Positions 26,701 through 39,582 of a DNA stretch of 64,000 nt are shown here, piece after piece. The position numbers were made by a program, and so were the translations under genes. The notes under the pieces are model-generated. The model was given only the letters and a program-made list of their open reading frames with translations, made no database searches and was not told the origin of the DNA. The DNA is from Onchocerca volvulus. Its lineage: Eukaryota; Nematoda; Chromadorea; Rhabditida; Onchocercidae. The DNA lies in the NCBI GenBank assembly GCA_000499405.2, contig HG738138.1:19135753-19199752 (forward strand). The letters run 5' to 3'. Each line of letters starts with the position of its first letter. Position 1 is the stretch's first letter.

Positions 26701-29700
26701 TTTTAATGAATGATTAAAATTCTTATGGAGAGCAAAATTTGCATGTGCAGATAAAAAGCAAAATAACTGAACAAATACGAAGCATTGTAGTAATGGCCAT
26801 AAAAGTCATATGAGGTAATTGTAACATATCTGAAATTTCAGCTTTTCTTCAAAACACAGTGTTTTATCTCTCTGAAATGAAACTTCAAAAGTCGGAAATA
26901 GAATAGGTCATTTCTGCTGCATTACCCACTCATAATTAAGGAATTTATCTTGAATTCCTGCCAATTTAAACTATTCGAGTGATAAAAGTTTTTTTGTAGA
27001 TTTATTGGAATTTGCATGCATCTCAATTCATCACAAATTTGATTGAAAACTAAGAAGAAAAAGAATGCAATGAATAACTGAATGCTTACTGCTTTGGCAG
27101 TAACAAGAACATATTCCACCTTGTTCACTTGAATATACTCTTGAGGTTGAAGTTTGAAAATAATGAAATTTTAAATTACTATTACAAATATCCACTTACC
27201 ATTTCTATCTATCCTCAGTTTCTGCTTATCAAAACTTCTCTTAAATTTGATTTTTTGTTCTAAAAAAATAAAGAACTGTTTTCATTGAAATATGGGTAAA
27301 GTCTGTATGGATTTCAAAATTCAAATCAAACTAAATAACTTGCAGACCTTATATTTGACAATTTGCAAACATTGCCATTTCCTTCTTATTTTTTGCTGCA
27401 TCCTAACTTGCACATATTACAGAAATTTTATTTGTTACTGCTTTAAAAGTTACTGAAATACGCTATAAATGTTTTAATATTTATGAAGAAATGTTTCAAG
27501 TACTTGGAAAGAGAATTTTATTTCCCAGTTCTATTCTTTCAATCATTCATCATTCATCTGGACTGCATGCATTGATCTAACAATTCGAGAAATCCAAAGA
27601 TGCTGTTTTTATTTTTTATGTAATTCTAATAAAAAAAATTGAACATGATCAGTAATGGTGCAATTATTTCAAAAAAATTAGAAAAAAGTTATTAAATATC
27701 AACGATCTTTCCGTTTTTCTGAAATAAGTGTCGAACAATTGATTTATTAGTCCTAAAAGAGGATCAGAAATCATTTAATAATAATACACTGGTGGAAAGT
27801 TTTTAAATAAAATGGATGAACGAAGCATAATACAAGGCAGCGTTTAAAAAGCTGGTCCAAATGAAAATAGGTGGAAGCCTTGAAGCAGTTGTCTAGATCT
27901 GTATTCCAGTTTATTCAGAAAAAAAAAAAATGAATCTGAGAATGCTTCTGATGCTTCCAAAATGATGAGATATTACATAATATCTTCTTATTGGGATGTA
28001 AACTGCTGTATTGTTTTGTCAGATCTCGTGCTGAGCATAGATGACATCTCCGCTTAGGCTATCAAGATTCACTAATTATGAGACAGGAATCGTGGAGTTA
28101 TCATCATAATTATTATCTCCTAGTGATATGACTATCATATATGTTCCAGTTATTTTCTGATTGACAAAAAATTATCGACGCTTCTGAAACTGATGTATTT
28201 CCTTACAACAAATAAGAATAGATATTATTACAGTTCCGGAACTAACAGTAAATTGGAATGCTAGTAACATTGATTACAAAATCGTTTTTTGTACTAATTT
28301 ATTGCTGCTCTTACATGTTCTTTACAAAAAATTCGTTGTGATGCACCAAACTATTGGAATGTTCTCTCTTAATTTGAAAATATTTGCAAAGTATGTCTTC
28401 TCATCTTTATCGTGAATTCATATATAAGGTTGGTATACCCTTCAGTGAAAGAACAATTAATCATGTACTCCGAATTGCAGTAATATTCTATTGAGAACAA
28501 CTCATTAGCTATTAATCATCAACTATTAAGTAATTAAATCGGAGGAATAGTAGCAATAAATAGGCTAACTCAAGTTTTCTTCTCCTTAAAAAGTAAATAT
28601 TTCTTCTTCTATCACATTGCTTTTAAATAAATTGAACTCTTTAAACTTCACAGTTGAAAAACATATTCAAAACATATATTATCTGCAGAATTAATGTTCC
28701 TCAATATTTGAAATGAAAACATCATTCAGAAGAAGAAACTATATATCTAAATAAATAAAAATGTAAATGTTCGTTGTGCCTTCAAATTCTACACCGACTG
28801 ATTTAAAATTTTGAAACAACGTTGCATTCGAATGGGTAAATGTTTTTAGATAGATGTGCCTATTTTTTTTTACAGATAAAAGTAACTGGGAGATATTTTT
28901 ACTCATGTAGACTAGCTAGACGGCCAAAAAATACAATTAGCTCGTGTGGCCAATATAGCTAGTCAATTAATGTGTACAAAGAAATGATATTTGTTGAACG
29001 GATTTCGAATGTCTCATACACACTGTTCATTTCACATAATTTCAGAGTAATCTTCACTTCATTAGTGTGTCAATATTGGTGCTGAAGGTTATGGTCAAAT
29101 CAGTAAGATGAATATTGTAATGATGAGATCTCTCGCATGAAATCAATATCTTTGTCTATGAATAGTCAAAAACAAAATGTAAATGTTAACATGAAACTTA
29201 AAACTTTTTTATCTTTTACTTTCCCAATTCAAATATTGTCCAAATAAATCTTACATTTTTGTCATTTATTGTGTGCATTGTTACAATTATAGAACAACTT
29301 AAATGCATACTGCAGAAATTCTGATGAATGTTTAACACATTATAGAAATATTCTTCATTGAATTTCTTGAATCGTATCTTCGCCAGGTTAATTAGTTCAT
29401 ATGATTTTACGCCAGTTCTGATATATAACATATCGTTTCAGATTTTATTATGCACAATACTTTCAAGCTGTGGTTCATCATGCAAGCATAGAAACTTCAA
29501 CTTTTATTTTCCAAATTCTTTGGGAAATCGCAAATTTATTTAAGTTATAGAATACAATAATTACCTCTATTCATTTTCAGCCATGATATTTGTCATAGCA
29601 ACACCATAAATTCTGTGTAATCTCGAGTAATGATAGAAAGCAAAGATGGGTATTTTATATATGGGTATTTCGGGTATATGGATATTTTATTCTATAATAA

Positions 29701-30041
29701 TATAGTGAGCCAAAATGATTTATATTCTTGCATTGGTTGAAATGAGCCGAAAAATTTAGGAATTCTGCCGTAGTGTCAAATGTTTGATGATTATGGATAA
29801 AGATTTCGTGCATGAGATAATGAGGAGCAATAACAACACTGTTTCTTAAACTTTACTTAAACTTTTTACTTCCATCTTAGAGGACTGCTTACTAAACGGA
29901 AGACCAAATATTCTCCGCGATAGCATATGGCATGTTTAGATAGTGAGCAATTTTGGAAAACATTACGATCACTATTATTTTACAACTTTTAGTATCACAG
30001 TTATAACTCCTTCATCGCTTTAAGAAATTGTTAAATGCTTG
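20790..30041. other. 9-kb gene-poor stretch
   Basis: AT-rich with no gene I can support. The longest open frame (minus, 22842-23210) begins at a non-ATG codon and is Ser/Leu/His low complexity. One short minus-strand Cys-rich open stretch at about 23649-23780 is listed separately. No tRNA, rRNA or transposase seen. Confidence 0.5.
23649..23776 (-). CDS. Possible Cys-rich exon
   Basis: Minus-strand open stretch after an acceptor-like GCTGTTTGCAG, encoding CNQIRFFCQTCSCDGDGYID followed by CKESE, and closing at TAG. The spacing C-x6-C-x2-C-x-C-x7-C resembles pacifastin or VWC-type small domains. A second frame is also open here, I found no upstream signal-peptide exon, and only one exon is visible. 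Could be chance. Confidence 0.2.
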
Positions 30042-31237
30042 TCAGGAGCGTAGCTGTGCATTGAACCTTCGATAGGAGCCCAAATTAGGGGTGGTTGTTG
30101 CAGGCCTTTTCAAATATGCCGGTTCTCCGAGAGGAATATACTGCACTGATGATGGAGATTCTGCACTTGGTGGTGGAGGTTGTGCAAGTTGAGGTGAAGG
30201 TTGTGGAAGTTGAAGTGGAGGTTGTGCATATGGAAGGGGAGACAAAGGTGGTTTTGGTAGGCAACATGAAGGAAGAGGTGGCGTTGGGGATTGTGGATAT
30301 AGAGGTGGATATGGTAAAGATGGATATAAAGGTGGAAGAGGAGATGAAGGTGGTTTAGGTAGGCAGCATGAAGGAATTTGTGGTTGTAAAGGTGGATATG
30401 GTAAAGGTGGTAAAGGTGGAAGCGGAGGTGAAGGCGGTGCAGGTGGGCAACATGGAGGAGATTGCGGTTGGGGAAGTGGATATGGTAAAGGTGGAAGCGG
30501 GGGTGAAGGCGGTGCAGGTGGGCAACATGAAGGAGATTGCGGTTGGGGTTGGGGAAATGGATATAGTGGATATAAAGGTGGATATGGTAAAGGTGGAAAT
30601 TGTAATGGTGGATATGGAAGCGGTGGTGGAGAGGCCATAGGTGAGCAGCATGAAGGAGCTGGTGGTTGGCAGCATGAAGGAGGTGAAGGAGTTGGATCAT
30701 GTTTGCAGCATGGACAGAAGTTCTTTAAGAGAGGTCTAAAAATAATTAAATTCTGAAAGTAGCATTGAAAACTGAAAAATTTATAGAAATCAAATTCTGC
30801 TTAGCAGTTATAAAATGACTGTCCCTAGAAAATGGATAAAATGCAAATATTTCGTAACTGCATTTCTGAAGAAATAAATGAAGTAGAAAGCTTTAATTTT
30901 TCAAGTAATTAAGTTGGTTTAAATCTCAAATTTTTAAGAAAATAGTTCCTCCAGTAAATAATTTAACGAATTTTCCTCCCTCTAGTTGCATTTTTTTTTT
31001 AAAATATATTTCGGTTAATTAATTAAAAAATAAAAGTTTAAAAGTATCGTTGCAATTTTGGGAGATCATCATAGCTACATCTTAAGATCACAATGTGGAA
31101 ATCCTAAAAGAACACACTTACAAGTTGCAACAAAGGCAATCGGCATCGGTTGGTATCGCCACAAATGAAAGTAGGATAAAGTAGAGATATACTAAATACA
31201 TGGCTTTGGAATCCGATGCTGTTCCTGTAGCTTTCAT
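30042..31237 (-). CDS. Secreted Cys-Cys/Pro-rich repeat protein G
   Basis: Two exons, 31237-31122 (donor GTAAGT) and 30735-30042 (acceptor TTTTTAG), joined at phase 2 to 269 residues. A start at 31237 places 12 residues before the hydrophobic core MYLVYLYFILLSFVAIPTDA; the second ATG (31201) is an equally good start. The mature part opens DCLCCNLPLLKNFCPCCKHD. It continues with irregular repeats built on P-S/P-CC-x-P-x-PP (SCCPPAPPSPPLPPLPYP and variants), six CC pairs in the repeat region plus two at the start. It ends in a non-repetitive tail VQYIPLGEPAYLKRPATTTP and RRFNAQLRS. No enzyme motif. Pro/CC repeats and a signal peptide fit a disulfide-cross-linked extracellular structural protein; that role is inference. 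Other frames across this repeat are also open and are shadows. Confidence 0.8.
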
Positions 31238-33766
31238 CAATTTACACAAATTCTATTTATTACTGAGCTAAAGAATTCGATGCGTAGGGAATACAGCATG
31301 TTCTACAAATGAAACACTTTTATAGCCATTTTAGTGAACTTTAGTGAAGTGAAGTGTAAAATAATAAGAAGCGAAAATATCGAAAGTGATTGAAGATGAG
31401 GCATTTGTCACCAACAATGAAAAAATTAGACAAATATGATCACCTTTGTGATGATTTTCTCTATGAATTACATTACACTCTATACTTGGTTGTATTTAAG
31501 TAATTTTAAATAATAGTTGGAAAATAACAAAATTTATTGATTCATACTATGAAAGTTCTCCTCATGGGCAGATTGTCTGTCTGTCAGAACTGTCTCTTGC
31601 AAAAAAATTCAAATCGATCATCACCCATATGAGTTGATCAATTTTTGCTACAGAAAAATGAAGTTATCAAGGCTAAAGACATAACAGAAAATGGCAAATC
31701 AAGAATTCTCAAGGTTATTTCCTTTATCTTTAGCTTTAACTAATCGTTTACTTTGTATTTTTTACAAACTTTTTCCTTTTTTTTTTTATGAGTTCACTAC
31801 TTTAAAAATTACATGATATTTATGGCAATATAAAGGTCATTTCTCGAACGACTACTCTGGTTCAATTCATTGTTGATTTAAAAAATGCAAAAAAGAAAAA
31901 CTGATTTTTTTCTGCAAGAATTGCACGTTATAGGACGTAACTAAAACTCATTTTTATTTCTTAAATGCTTTTATTAACCTTTCCCAGTTCGTTTCTTCTA
32001 TCTACCAATTCGTTTCATTCTCATTAGGCTGTTCTTCTTTAGCCTTACTCCTATAAGTATACATGCATTTCTTGAAAAAAATTTTAAAAGGCAAATTCGT
32101 AGGACACGTCAGTTACAGTATCGCTGCTAGCATATGATGGCTTAAGTGGCAGATATCATATCAGTTCTGTTTCTATTGTTAACGAATGAAATAATGTTGC
32201 AATTATTCGAGATAGGAAGGAATATTCAAATTATGGCTTTTTACATAACGTGAATCTGTTTTGTTTACATAAATTTGCAAATTCTTTTCAGTTCAACTAC
32301 TTTGATTTATGTTATCAAGAATTCAGAAATACTGTGAAATCCTATAGAAGCAATTAACTTTTGTAGTTTATATAGTGTAATTGGAGGAAATTGCTTGACC
32401 TTTCAACTACTTTAAAATTGAATGGTAAAGTTCTTATTATAAGTTCAGGACACTGGAAAAAGGTCAAAATCTTGGAATACTGCAACCGCATGCGGGAAAT
32501 TCGTTAGTACCTTTAATTATATATTGTACTGCAACTTGATCCCCCAATATCGGATTGATTGCAATAACGACCTCTCTAATCTGGATTCTGCAACTCTTTT
32601 ATGAATAGCATCAAGACTAAGTTCTTGCAAATAATCTATTACCTAGAACATAGTTCATACCTGAATGTGTATTTCCCTTTTCAAACGCTTATAGATCACG
32701 CAGTTCTTGCACTATACTGTAACCCATTCATTTTGTTATCATTTAATTCACAACATATCTTCAATTCATGACTGGACAATGATTTGATTTGATATTTGAT
32801 GACAGCGTTGTAATCACTTTCAAATCGACCTGACTGATACCAACGTATCTTCACAGTTGTGACAATTTTTCCAGAACTACTAAGACTACTGCTAGCTGAT
32901 TTAATGCAGTGTGCTTCTCAATTCACATCGTGAAACAGAATGTTTGCATTTAAAACAGGTAAGCACAGGAAAGCTTCTGCCTAATGCACCCATTCCTCTC
33001 ACCGAAGGAGAAGGAAAGGATTCATCCATCATGCAAATTTATCCATCCATCATGACTGCACACAACACGTGCACGCAAATTTGCACGCGACTTGATCTGC
33101 TTCTAGAGAAGTTACAATGCACTCTCCTCAGAAGTAAAAACTTCCAACAAAGATTTACGACTTCCAGCATTTCTCAGCCCTTAGCGACAACTATGCTCCT
33201 GCGGCTGTCTTTTTTGGCTATTCAGACTTAAACCAGTCGAATGGACATATCTCTAAGGCTTCTGTTTTTTGAATTTCGTTTTAACGTAGGAATTAGCAGG
33301 GAGGATATTGTACTAGGCTTGTATGGTAATACATCATTATCATCATCATATTACGCTATCATTATCACTAGGATTGTCACCATACTGGTCAGATAAGACA
33401 TTCGTTATTTCATTGGAAATGAGAGAATTACGAGAAGCGATATCGAATAGGAGATTGTAAGATGTCTCCATGCTATATCGATAACATATTATTTGATGGA
33501 GTTTGTTGACCTCCTGTGGCTCCTGTTAGATCTAAATAATAAGTTTAAGCAAATTGTCAATAAGAGATAATAATATGATAGCAGCATTTCGAATGCCATT
33601 TCAAGTGGAATATATTCATTTTAGTTAAAGGAGAAGACATGAAGTAAATCTCGATATATATGGTTTCACTTATTGCTTTTCTGCTTATGTATCTCCTTCT
33701 GTTTCAGCTTGCTTGCCGTAACTTGACATTTTCATTTTCTTTTTTCATTTGTGCTTTTCTTTTCAG
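31238..33766. other. Intergenic upstream of mps1
   Basis: No supported gene. A plus-strand open frame at 32911-33231 starts at GTG, contains a donor-like CAGGTAAGC, and could be a 5' exon of the kinase gene or chance. A patch of imperfect ATC/ATT triplets lies near 33330-33375. Confidence 0.4.
33761..33766 (+). promoter_or_regulatory. Splice acceptor directly abutting the mps1 ATG
   Basis: A pyrimidine-rich tract and TTTCAG run straight into ATG at 33767. This fits an SL trans-splice acceptor or the end of a 5'-UTR intron. Confidence 0.55.
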
Positions 33767-36700
33767 ATGTCAACTTCAGATTTGCGAGAACGTCTTCGTA
33801 AATTAGCGGAGCGTACTGCTATAGAACTACAAGCCTCTCAAAAAAAAAGAGAACAAGGGGACCAAAGTGTGCAAAGTATGTCTTTGGGCATTCCATTTGC
33901 ATATTTCTAATATATCAGTTCAAGTTTTTAAGCATGTTGCAGTACATTACCATACATATCTTTTTGACAGGCAAGCAAACTTAAATTAACTAGCAGGAAA
34001 AGAGGAAACTTGTTGCGAGAGTTGTCTCCTATTTGTGAAGGTTGTCGCGATGGAAATGGATGTCGTGAAAATTATCTCTTTATATCGATGATAGTTCGCA
34101 GAGGTTACATGTAATATTACCAAAACTTTTTTGATAAATTGAAAATAATCAAATGAAATTAGCAATGCATTTATAGGTGATGGCGATAAAGAAAATAGCG
34201 TACTTACAGCACCGACAAATACGAACACGCGTATGACTCGTACAGCTCCGACCAAGCTACTAAAAAATACTAACATGGTTAAGACACCATCTATTCCAGA
34301 ACTTGATTCATCACAGAAATCGAATGCTTCAAATTTCAATGCAGTACCTGCAGTATCTTGTACTTATATAGTCAACAATGCAAAAATTAGAACTTCTGCT
34401 GACACTCCTATGGAATCCATTATTGCAACATCTAAATGTGTGTTTTCTTTTTCTGCCGTATTCCTTTTCTATACTTAGATCTCTTTCAATTTATTTGCAA
34501 AATTGAGTTTCATCTGTGCAGTACTGGATAAATTTTTATAGCGTATTCAAAATAAAGTTGTTTACATTGTTGACTTATATAGGGTATTGAAAACTAGGAA
34601 CTGGTTTTCAAAAAAAAGATGTGACTTTCAAAAAAAAAAAAAAAAAAAAAGGATGATTGAATTTAAATGAAATGTGCATTTCGCTTATCTGCCATTTTGA
34701 AAAAAATTTTTGTGCTTCATTTTCAAACGAAATCAATGATTATTATACATTCACAAAAATATTTATAGCTCCGGATCAGATCGAGAAGATTGTTGATCCT
34801 GTTATCAGGAGTAACAGATCAATCATCAAATCGGCTGAGAAGGACAAGAAAAAACGAACTGTTAGCGCTCATGTTGTAAGGATTACATCTGTTCCAATTA
34901 TTCCATTTTTCTTTTGTTTCTCAATTATGTATCAGGTGATATCAAAAAAATTCAATTTCTTCACGAATAATATTAGGAGCAGTTAGCAGAAAGCCTCATT
35001 TAAGGAGCAATCAACAGGTCCAAATGGGGATGGTGTCACGATGGCACTTCCTGCATTACGTCGTTCAGAATCTGCTTCCAGTTCTCGTTCCAGTCGTTAT
35101 ATTTATGTTAATAATTATCCATATGTCGTGATCGATTTGTTGGGTAAAGGAGGCTCCAGTAAAGTTAGAATTTTCTCGCAATATATGTAAATATTTCAGT
35201 TTTTTATGAGTGACTTTGACCTGAACTTATTCTAAATAATTGTATCTAATTCTTCTCAGTATTTATGATTGTGTGTTGAAAAGAAGAATGAGAGTAGAAT
35301 TTTTATTTATTCAAGGTTTATCAAGTATTAGACGAGAGGCAGAAGAAATTGTATGCAGTAAAATGTGTTGATTTATCGGAAGCTAATTATTCCTGTCGCA
35401 ATGCCTATTTAAACGAAATCAAACTACTACTTAGTTTGAAAGACACGGGATGTGTTGTGGAGATGTCTGACTAGTATGTTATTTTGATAGTACTGGTTAA
35501 AAGTAATAGATTAAAAAAAAAGAATTGATAACAGAAATGAATTAACTCATGTGTTTTGAAAAAAAGTAATACTGGTTAAAAGTATTAAATAGAAAAACGA
35601 ATTGATAACAGAAACAAATTAACTCATGTGTTTTGAAAAAAAAAAAAAAAAGTAGATGTCATTAGAGTTTAATTTTTTTAGTGAGCTTCATGGTGATTTC
35701 TTGTATGTAGTGATGGAAAAAGGTGATACCGATTTGGCAACTTTTCTGAAGACTCGGAGGAATCAAATTGATGATATATTTATCAGATTTTATTGGAGTG
35801 AAATGTTGAAATGTGTGCATACTATCCACGAAAAAGGTGAGTAAGAGTTCATGTTGTTCCTTTCTTTCTTCTTATCAAAATCGAGTAATTTCTTCTCACA
35901 ATTTCCAGGTATTGTTCATTCTGATTTGAAACCGGCAAACTTTCTTCTTGTCGGTGGAAATCTCAAATTGATCGATTTTGGAATTGCGTCTGCTATCCCA
36001 ACAAATAAGACATCAGTCATAAAAGATACGCAGATGGGAACGCTATCTTATATGCCGCCAGAAGCTATTGCAGGTTCTAATGTTTCAGCACATAATGGGA
36101 AGGAAATGTACAAAGTAAGTTTTTCGACATTTTAAATTTATTAATTAGTGATTGGAAAAAATGAAGGTGTTAACTCCTCTCATTAAGTTATGTTTGGCAT
36201 TTGGCAAAACTGGCAGATTTATAAAGATAAAAACGGTTGCCATGGAATGAAAAGTGAAATATAGAAGGAAATAGAGAAGAAAGTTCTTTTTTGAAGTAGT
36301 TGAAAGACATTTTTAGAAAATCTCGGGATTTAGAAACTTACTTGAAAATCTCATGAAGATGGTGAATGATTTTAGTATATTTAGGTTCGTAAGAAATGTG
36401 ATGTATGGGCTTTGGGATGCATATTGTATAATATGGTTTATGGACATACACCATATCAAATGTGGACGAATCCAGTCCAAAAGATGCATGCTATTTTGAA
36501 TAAACCAATAGTTTTCGAGAAAATTGAAGATCTCGATTTAATGGATGTTTTGAAAGTAAATATTCTTTTAATTTTTGCATGGAAGTTGATATAGTTAATA
36601 TTGTTTCCTTATTCTGCTATTTTCAGTTTTGCTGCTATAAAATGCTTTTTTCTAGCGATGCTTAACGAGAGATCCCGATCAACGAGCTACCGTTGAGGAA

Positions 36701-37106
36701 TTGCAGAAACACCCGTATTTAACGAGTAATTTTCTTATTTAATCGCGTTTCATAAAATTACATCGGACTTCTTGTGTTCTTCTCTTTAGTGATCAAACAG
36801 TGATCTTCTCTTTAATGATCAAACAAGGCATGAAAAATCTATTCACTTATGATTAGATAAAAAATTTTTAGTAATCGTCCATAGCTATAAATTTTAAACA
36901 AATTAATTCAATCTGTTATTTAAGGAAAAGCTCGTAAATGTGTGGATGAATCAGTATTGCCACAGGATGACAATGATTTAATGAAAGTGGCTGAAGATTT
37001 ACGAAATTGTACACCGCGAACTTCAGCTCGAAAACTTCGTGATCTTATGCAAGGACAAGGTACAAAAACCATGAAAAAAGACTTAATGATAAGCAAATTC
37101 ACTTAA
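33767..37106 (+). CDS. mps1: Mps1/TTK-type dual-specificity protein kinase
   Basis: Spindle-assembly-checkpoint kinase that phosphorylates kinetochore MELT motifs. Ten exons: 33767-33875, 34177-34437, 34769-34875, 34990-35163, 35316-35473, 35682-35836, 35909-36114, 36385-36555, 36656-36725, 36925-37106. They join in frame to 530 residues. The N-terminal 200 residues are basic and Ser/Thr-rich without a visible TPR (human TTK is 857 aa with one). Kinase domain about 202-468: GKGGSSKV glycine loop, AVK lysine (about K233), HSDLKPANF catalytic loop (D327; HSD instead of HRD is typical of Mps1), IDFGIA (D344), [10 protein letters not shown] activation segment, [10 protein letters not shown], and [18 protein letters not shown]. 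The Mps1 assignment rests on [14 protein letters not shown] and MPPEAI together. The last exon could instead splice at GTACAA (about 37060) to a different tail. Confidence 0.95.
35491..35650 (+). repeat. 79-bp tandem duplication in mps1 intron 5
   Basis: TACTGGTTAAAAGTA and the following 64 bases (35491-35569) recur at 35570-35648 with small changes, ending in a poly-A stretch just before exon 6. Confidence 0.85.
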
Positions 37107-39582
37107 ATATGAATAAATTTTTACTTTTTTTTCTGTATATTTTATCTCTTTGTTAGGGATTTAAGCTAAGCTTAATATTTATTCTTTAACTATGTGAAAA
37201 CAAAATAGACTGAGAGAAATGAGTAGAGACTATGATTACATTTTGCAAATAAAATTAGAACGTTGGATTTAGAATCTTAAGAATATATCGAGAGTTTGAA
37301 GTATCGAACTATATTGATGTAAATACTCATTGTTTTCAAATTAATGGGTTTCATTTTTGTTTAACTAGTTTAGTTTCTGAAGATTTTCCCTTTTATCTTC
37401 ACTTATTTATAGATAAGAATTTGAGCATTCTTGAAAGTTGGTTTTAATGAAAATTTATATTTTGAACAATTGTTTTCAGCTACGTATCAAAAAAAATTGA
37501 ATATTTTTAGTCAAATATCAAAGCAGTTTTACTGCTTCTTGGGAAGGTTTTTTTATGTTCACTTGTAATAATATCATTAGTATAAATTTACTTTGTACAA
37601 ATTTTTTGTTGTGTGGTATACATTTTACAGATCATATTCTCTTGACAAGCTATGTTCGTAATGGCTGCTCGAATTTTTTTTAAAGATTACATAGAAGAAT
37701 TGTCTTCTTATTCTTTCGCGAAAAATAATTTTAAAACTTACCTTATCTCTGACTAGTTATTGATGGATGTCTCATTGATGTGTCTCAATCATTTATGTAA
37801 AGCTGTATTTCGTATCGATGTCATTTTTTATTAATATACTGTTGCATGAGTCTTTATAAACATATCAGGTTCAATGTATGGGCTACATATTCTGGAAAAT
37901 ATATACTGTACAACTTGTTAAATCGATAACCATCAAGTTGACAAATTAGTTTGCTTTGGAAGAGAGTGAGTGATATTAATTGAAGGATATTTAGAAAAAA
38001 TTCAACTATGTATGTGGAGAAAGATAGCATGTTGGTGAGATTTGATTGAATCAGACTTGAAAGTATACTCTCTGTCCCATTCTTCTCTAAACAAGATTGA
38101 AAAAGGCTGTTGAATTCAGTATTATGATATTAAATATATATACTGTTTTCGATTCCAATTATTTTTCCATCATTGAAAGATTTTATTTTACAAAAATTGT
38201 CTAATTTATAATTAGGTGACTCATTTTTCTTTTTTTGAGTTTTTGTAATCTCACTTTTATGATCATATTTCTTGAATTTTTGATGGTCGGATAATTTTTT
38301 TTTTTTTTTGTTTATTTTTCTCGACGGACCAATTTTTGGAAAATTTAATACAGTAACACAGCTGGCCTATCGATATTGGCAAATGCAAATATATGGTTTT
38401 AAGCGTTAAATTGAAGAAAATATTCTGAAAATTGGTCAGTTCTTATTATGGCTATTCATCCATGTTCATTATTCTAGTAAATGGCTAAAAAATGAGGTAA
38501 ATGCTTTCATGATACGGGCAGTATTTAGTCTTTTTTCGACATAATTTGTCTCGCAACTTTTAACTGAAATTATGATTTTTTTTTTTTTTTTTCAAGAGGA
38601 CCATTTTTTGCTAATTTTACGTTTCCGGGAAAAGAATGATGGTGAGCACACTGCATTTATAATGCTAGTTTTAACAAATAATAAAGGTGGAATGATTCGT
38701 AATAGTAATGATAGTATATGAAAAGCAATACGGAATAAAAAATTCGGAAATTTCAATCGTTAATTAATAGTCGCAAAAACTGATATTCTAATGAATCATT
38801 TTGAATTCCTTCTTGCTCGAAGAAGTAACTCTAGCTACTGAGTTAGTTGATTAATCGAAAGTAGGCTTTCTCTTTCACATATGATAAATATGATTTTATC
38901 GCCATAATTTGAAGTCATTATTTTGGGAAAAGTTCATAGTTTCAGGAAAGAAATTAAATGGACAGAAATAAACGAAGTATTTTTAATGTATCCGTGATAT
39001 GTTTCTTTACTTTACTTTTTCTTTTTTTAACGATGCTGACATTCTCTACAAATAGAATCATGTTACTGTGGGAATAGAAAGAGCATTCATATCATTGCAT
39101 ATTGAGATATGAAATAAAGCTTGAAACTTTTAGCTCTATCACTGTTAATCAAGAATTTAGTTGAGTTAATTTCCAATTCAGTAATCCAGTTTATGAGCAT
39201 TTTAAATTAAATAATTATCTGGATGACATTTTGCTTCTTTTTCGGAGTGAATTTTGGATACTACCAGTAATGGGGTTCGTTTATCTGGTTAGTTTGTTAT
39301 TTGAAGTGGTGAAAAATTGAGATATCATTCTTTTTTTTTTATGATTTGTAGTTCACGGATGGACTATTTGACCAAAGATACATATGTATATGTCCTATCC
39401 TTATAAATAATGCTTATTAGTGGATTCGATTCAAAGTTCCACAGATTAGCAATATTTCTCGCGTTGTACTAGAAATGCAGAAATAATCTATTATTTTTCG
39501 GGCAGAAGTGTAAGGATTCAACCGCTAAACCGTTGGTTTAGCGTATTGTTATTATACAGTGCTTTTTATAGGATCGAATCGA
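37107..39582. other. Intergenic between mps1 and hop2
   Basis: AT-rich, with several poly-T runs (about 38297, 38578). No gene, repeat family or RNA gene seen. It must hold the mps1 3' end and any hop2 promoter. Confidence 0.5.

Noticed and set aside
30085..30700. Several long open frames on both strands over gene G (Thr/Ser-rich, His/Leu-rich, Val/Glu-rich)
   Set aside because: Repeat-driven shadows of the Pro/CC repeat. Only the frame joining to the signal-peptide exon at 31122-31237 makes a sensible protein.
32911..33231. 106-codon plus-strand open frame upstream of mps1
   Set aside because: Starts at GTG and has no homology I recognise. It could be a 5' exon but cannot be supported.
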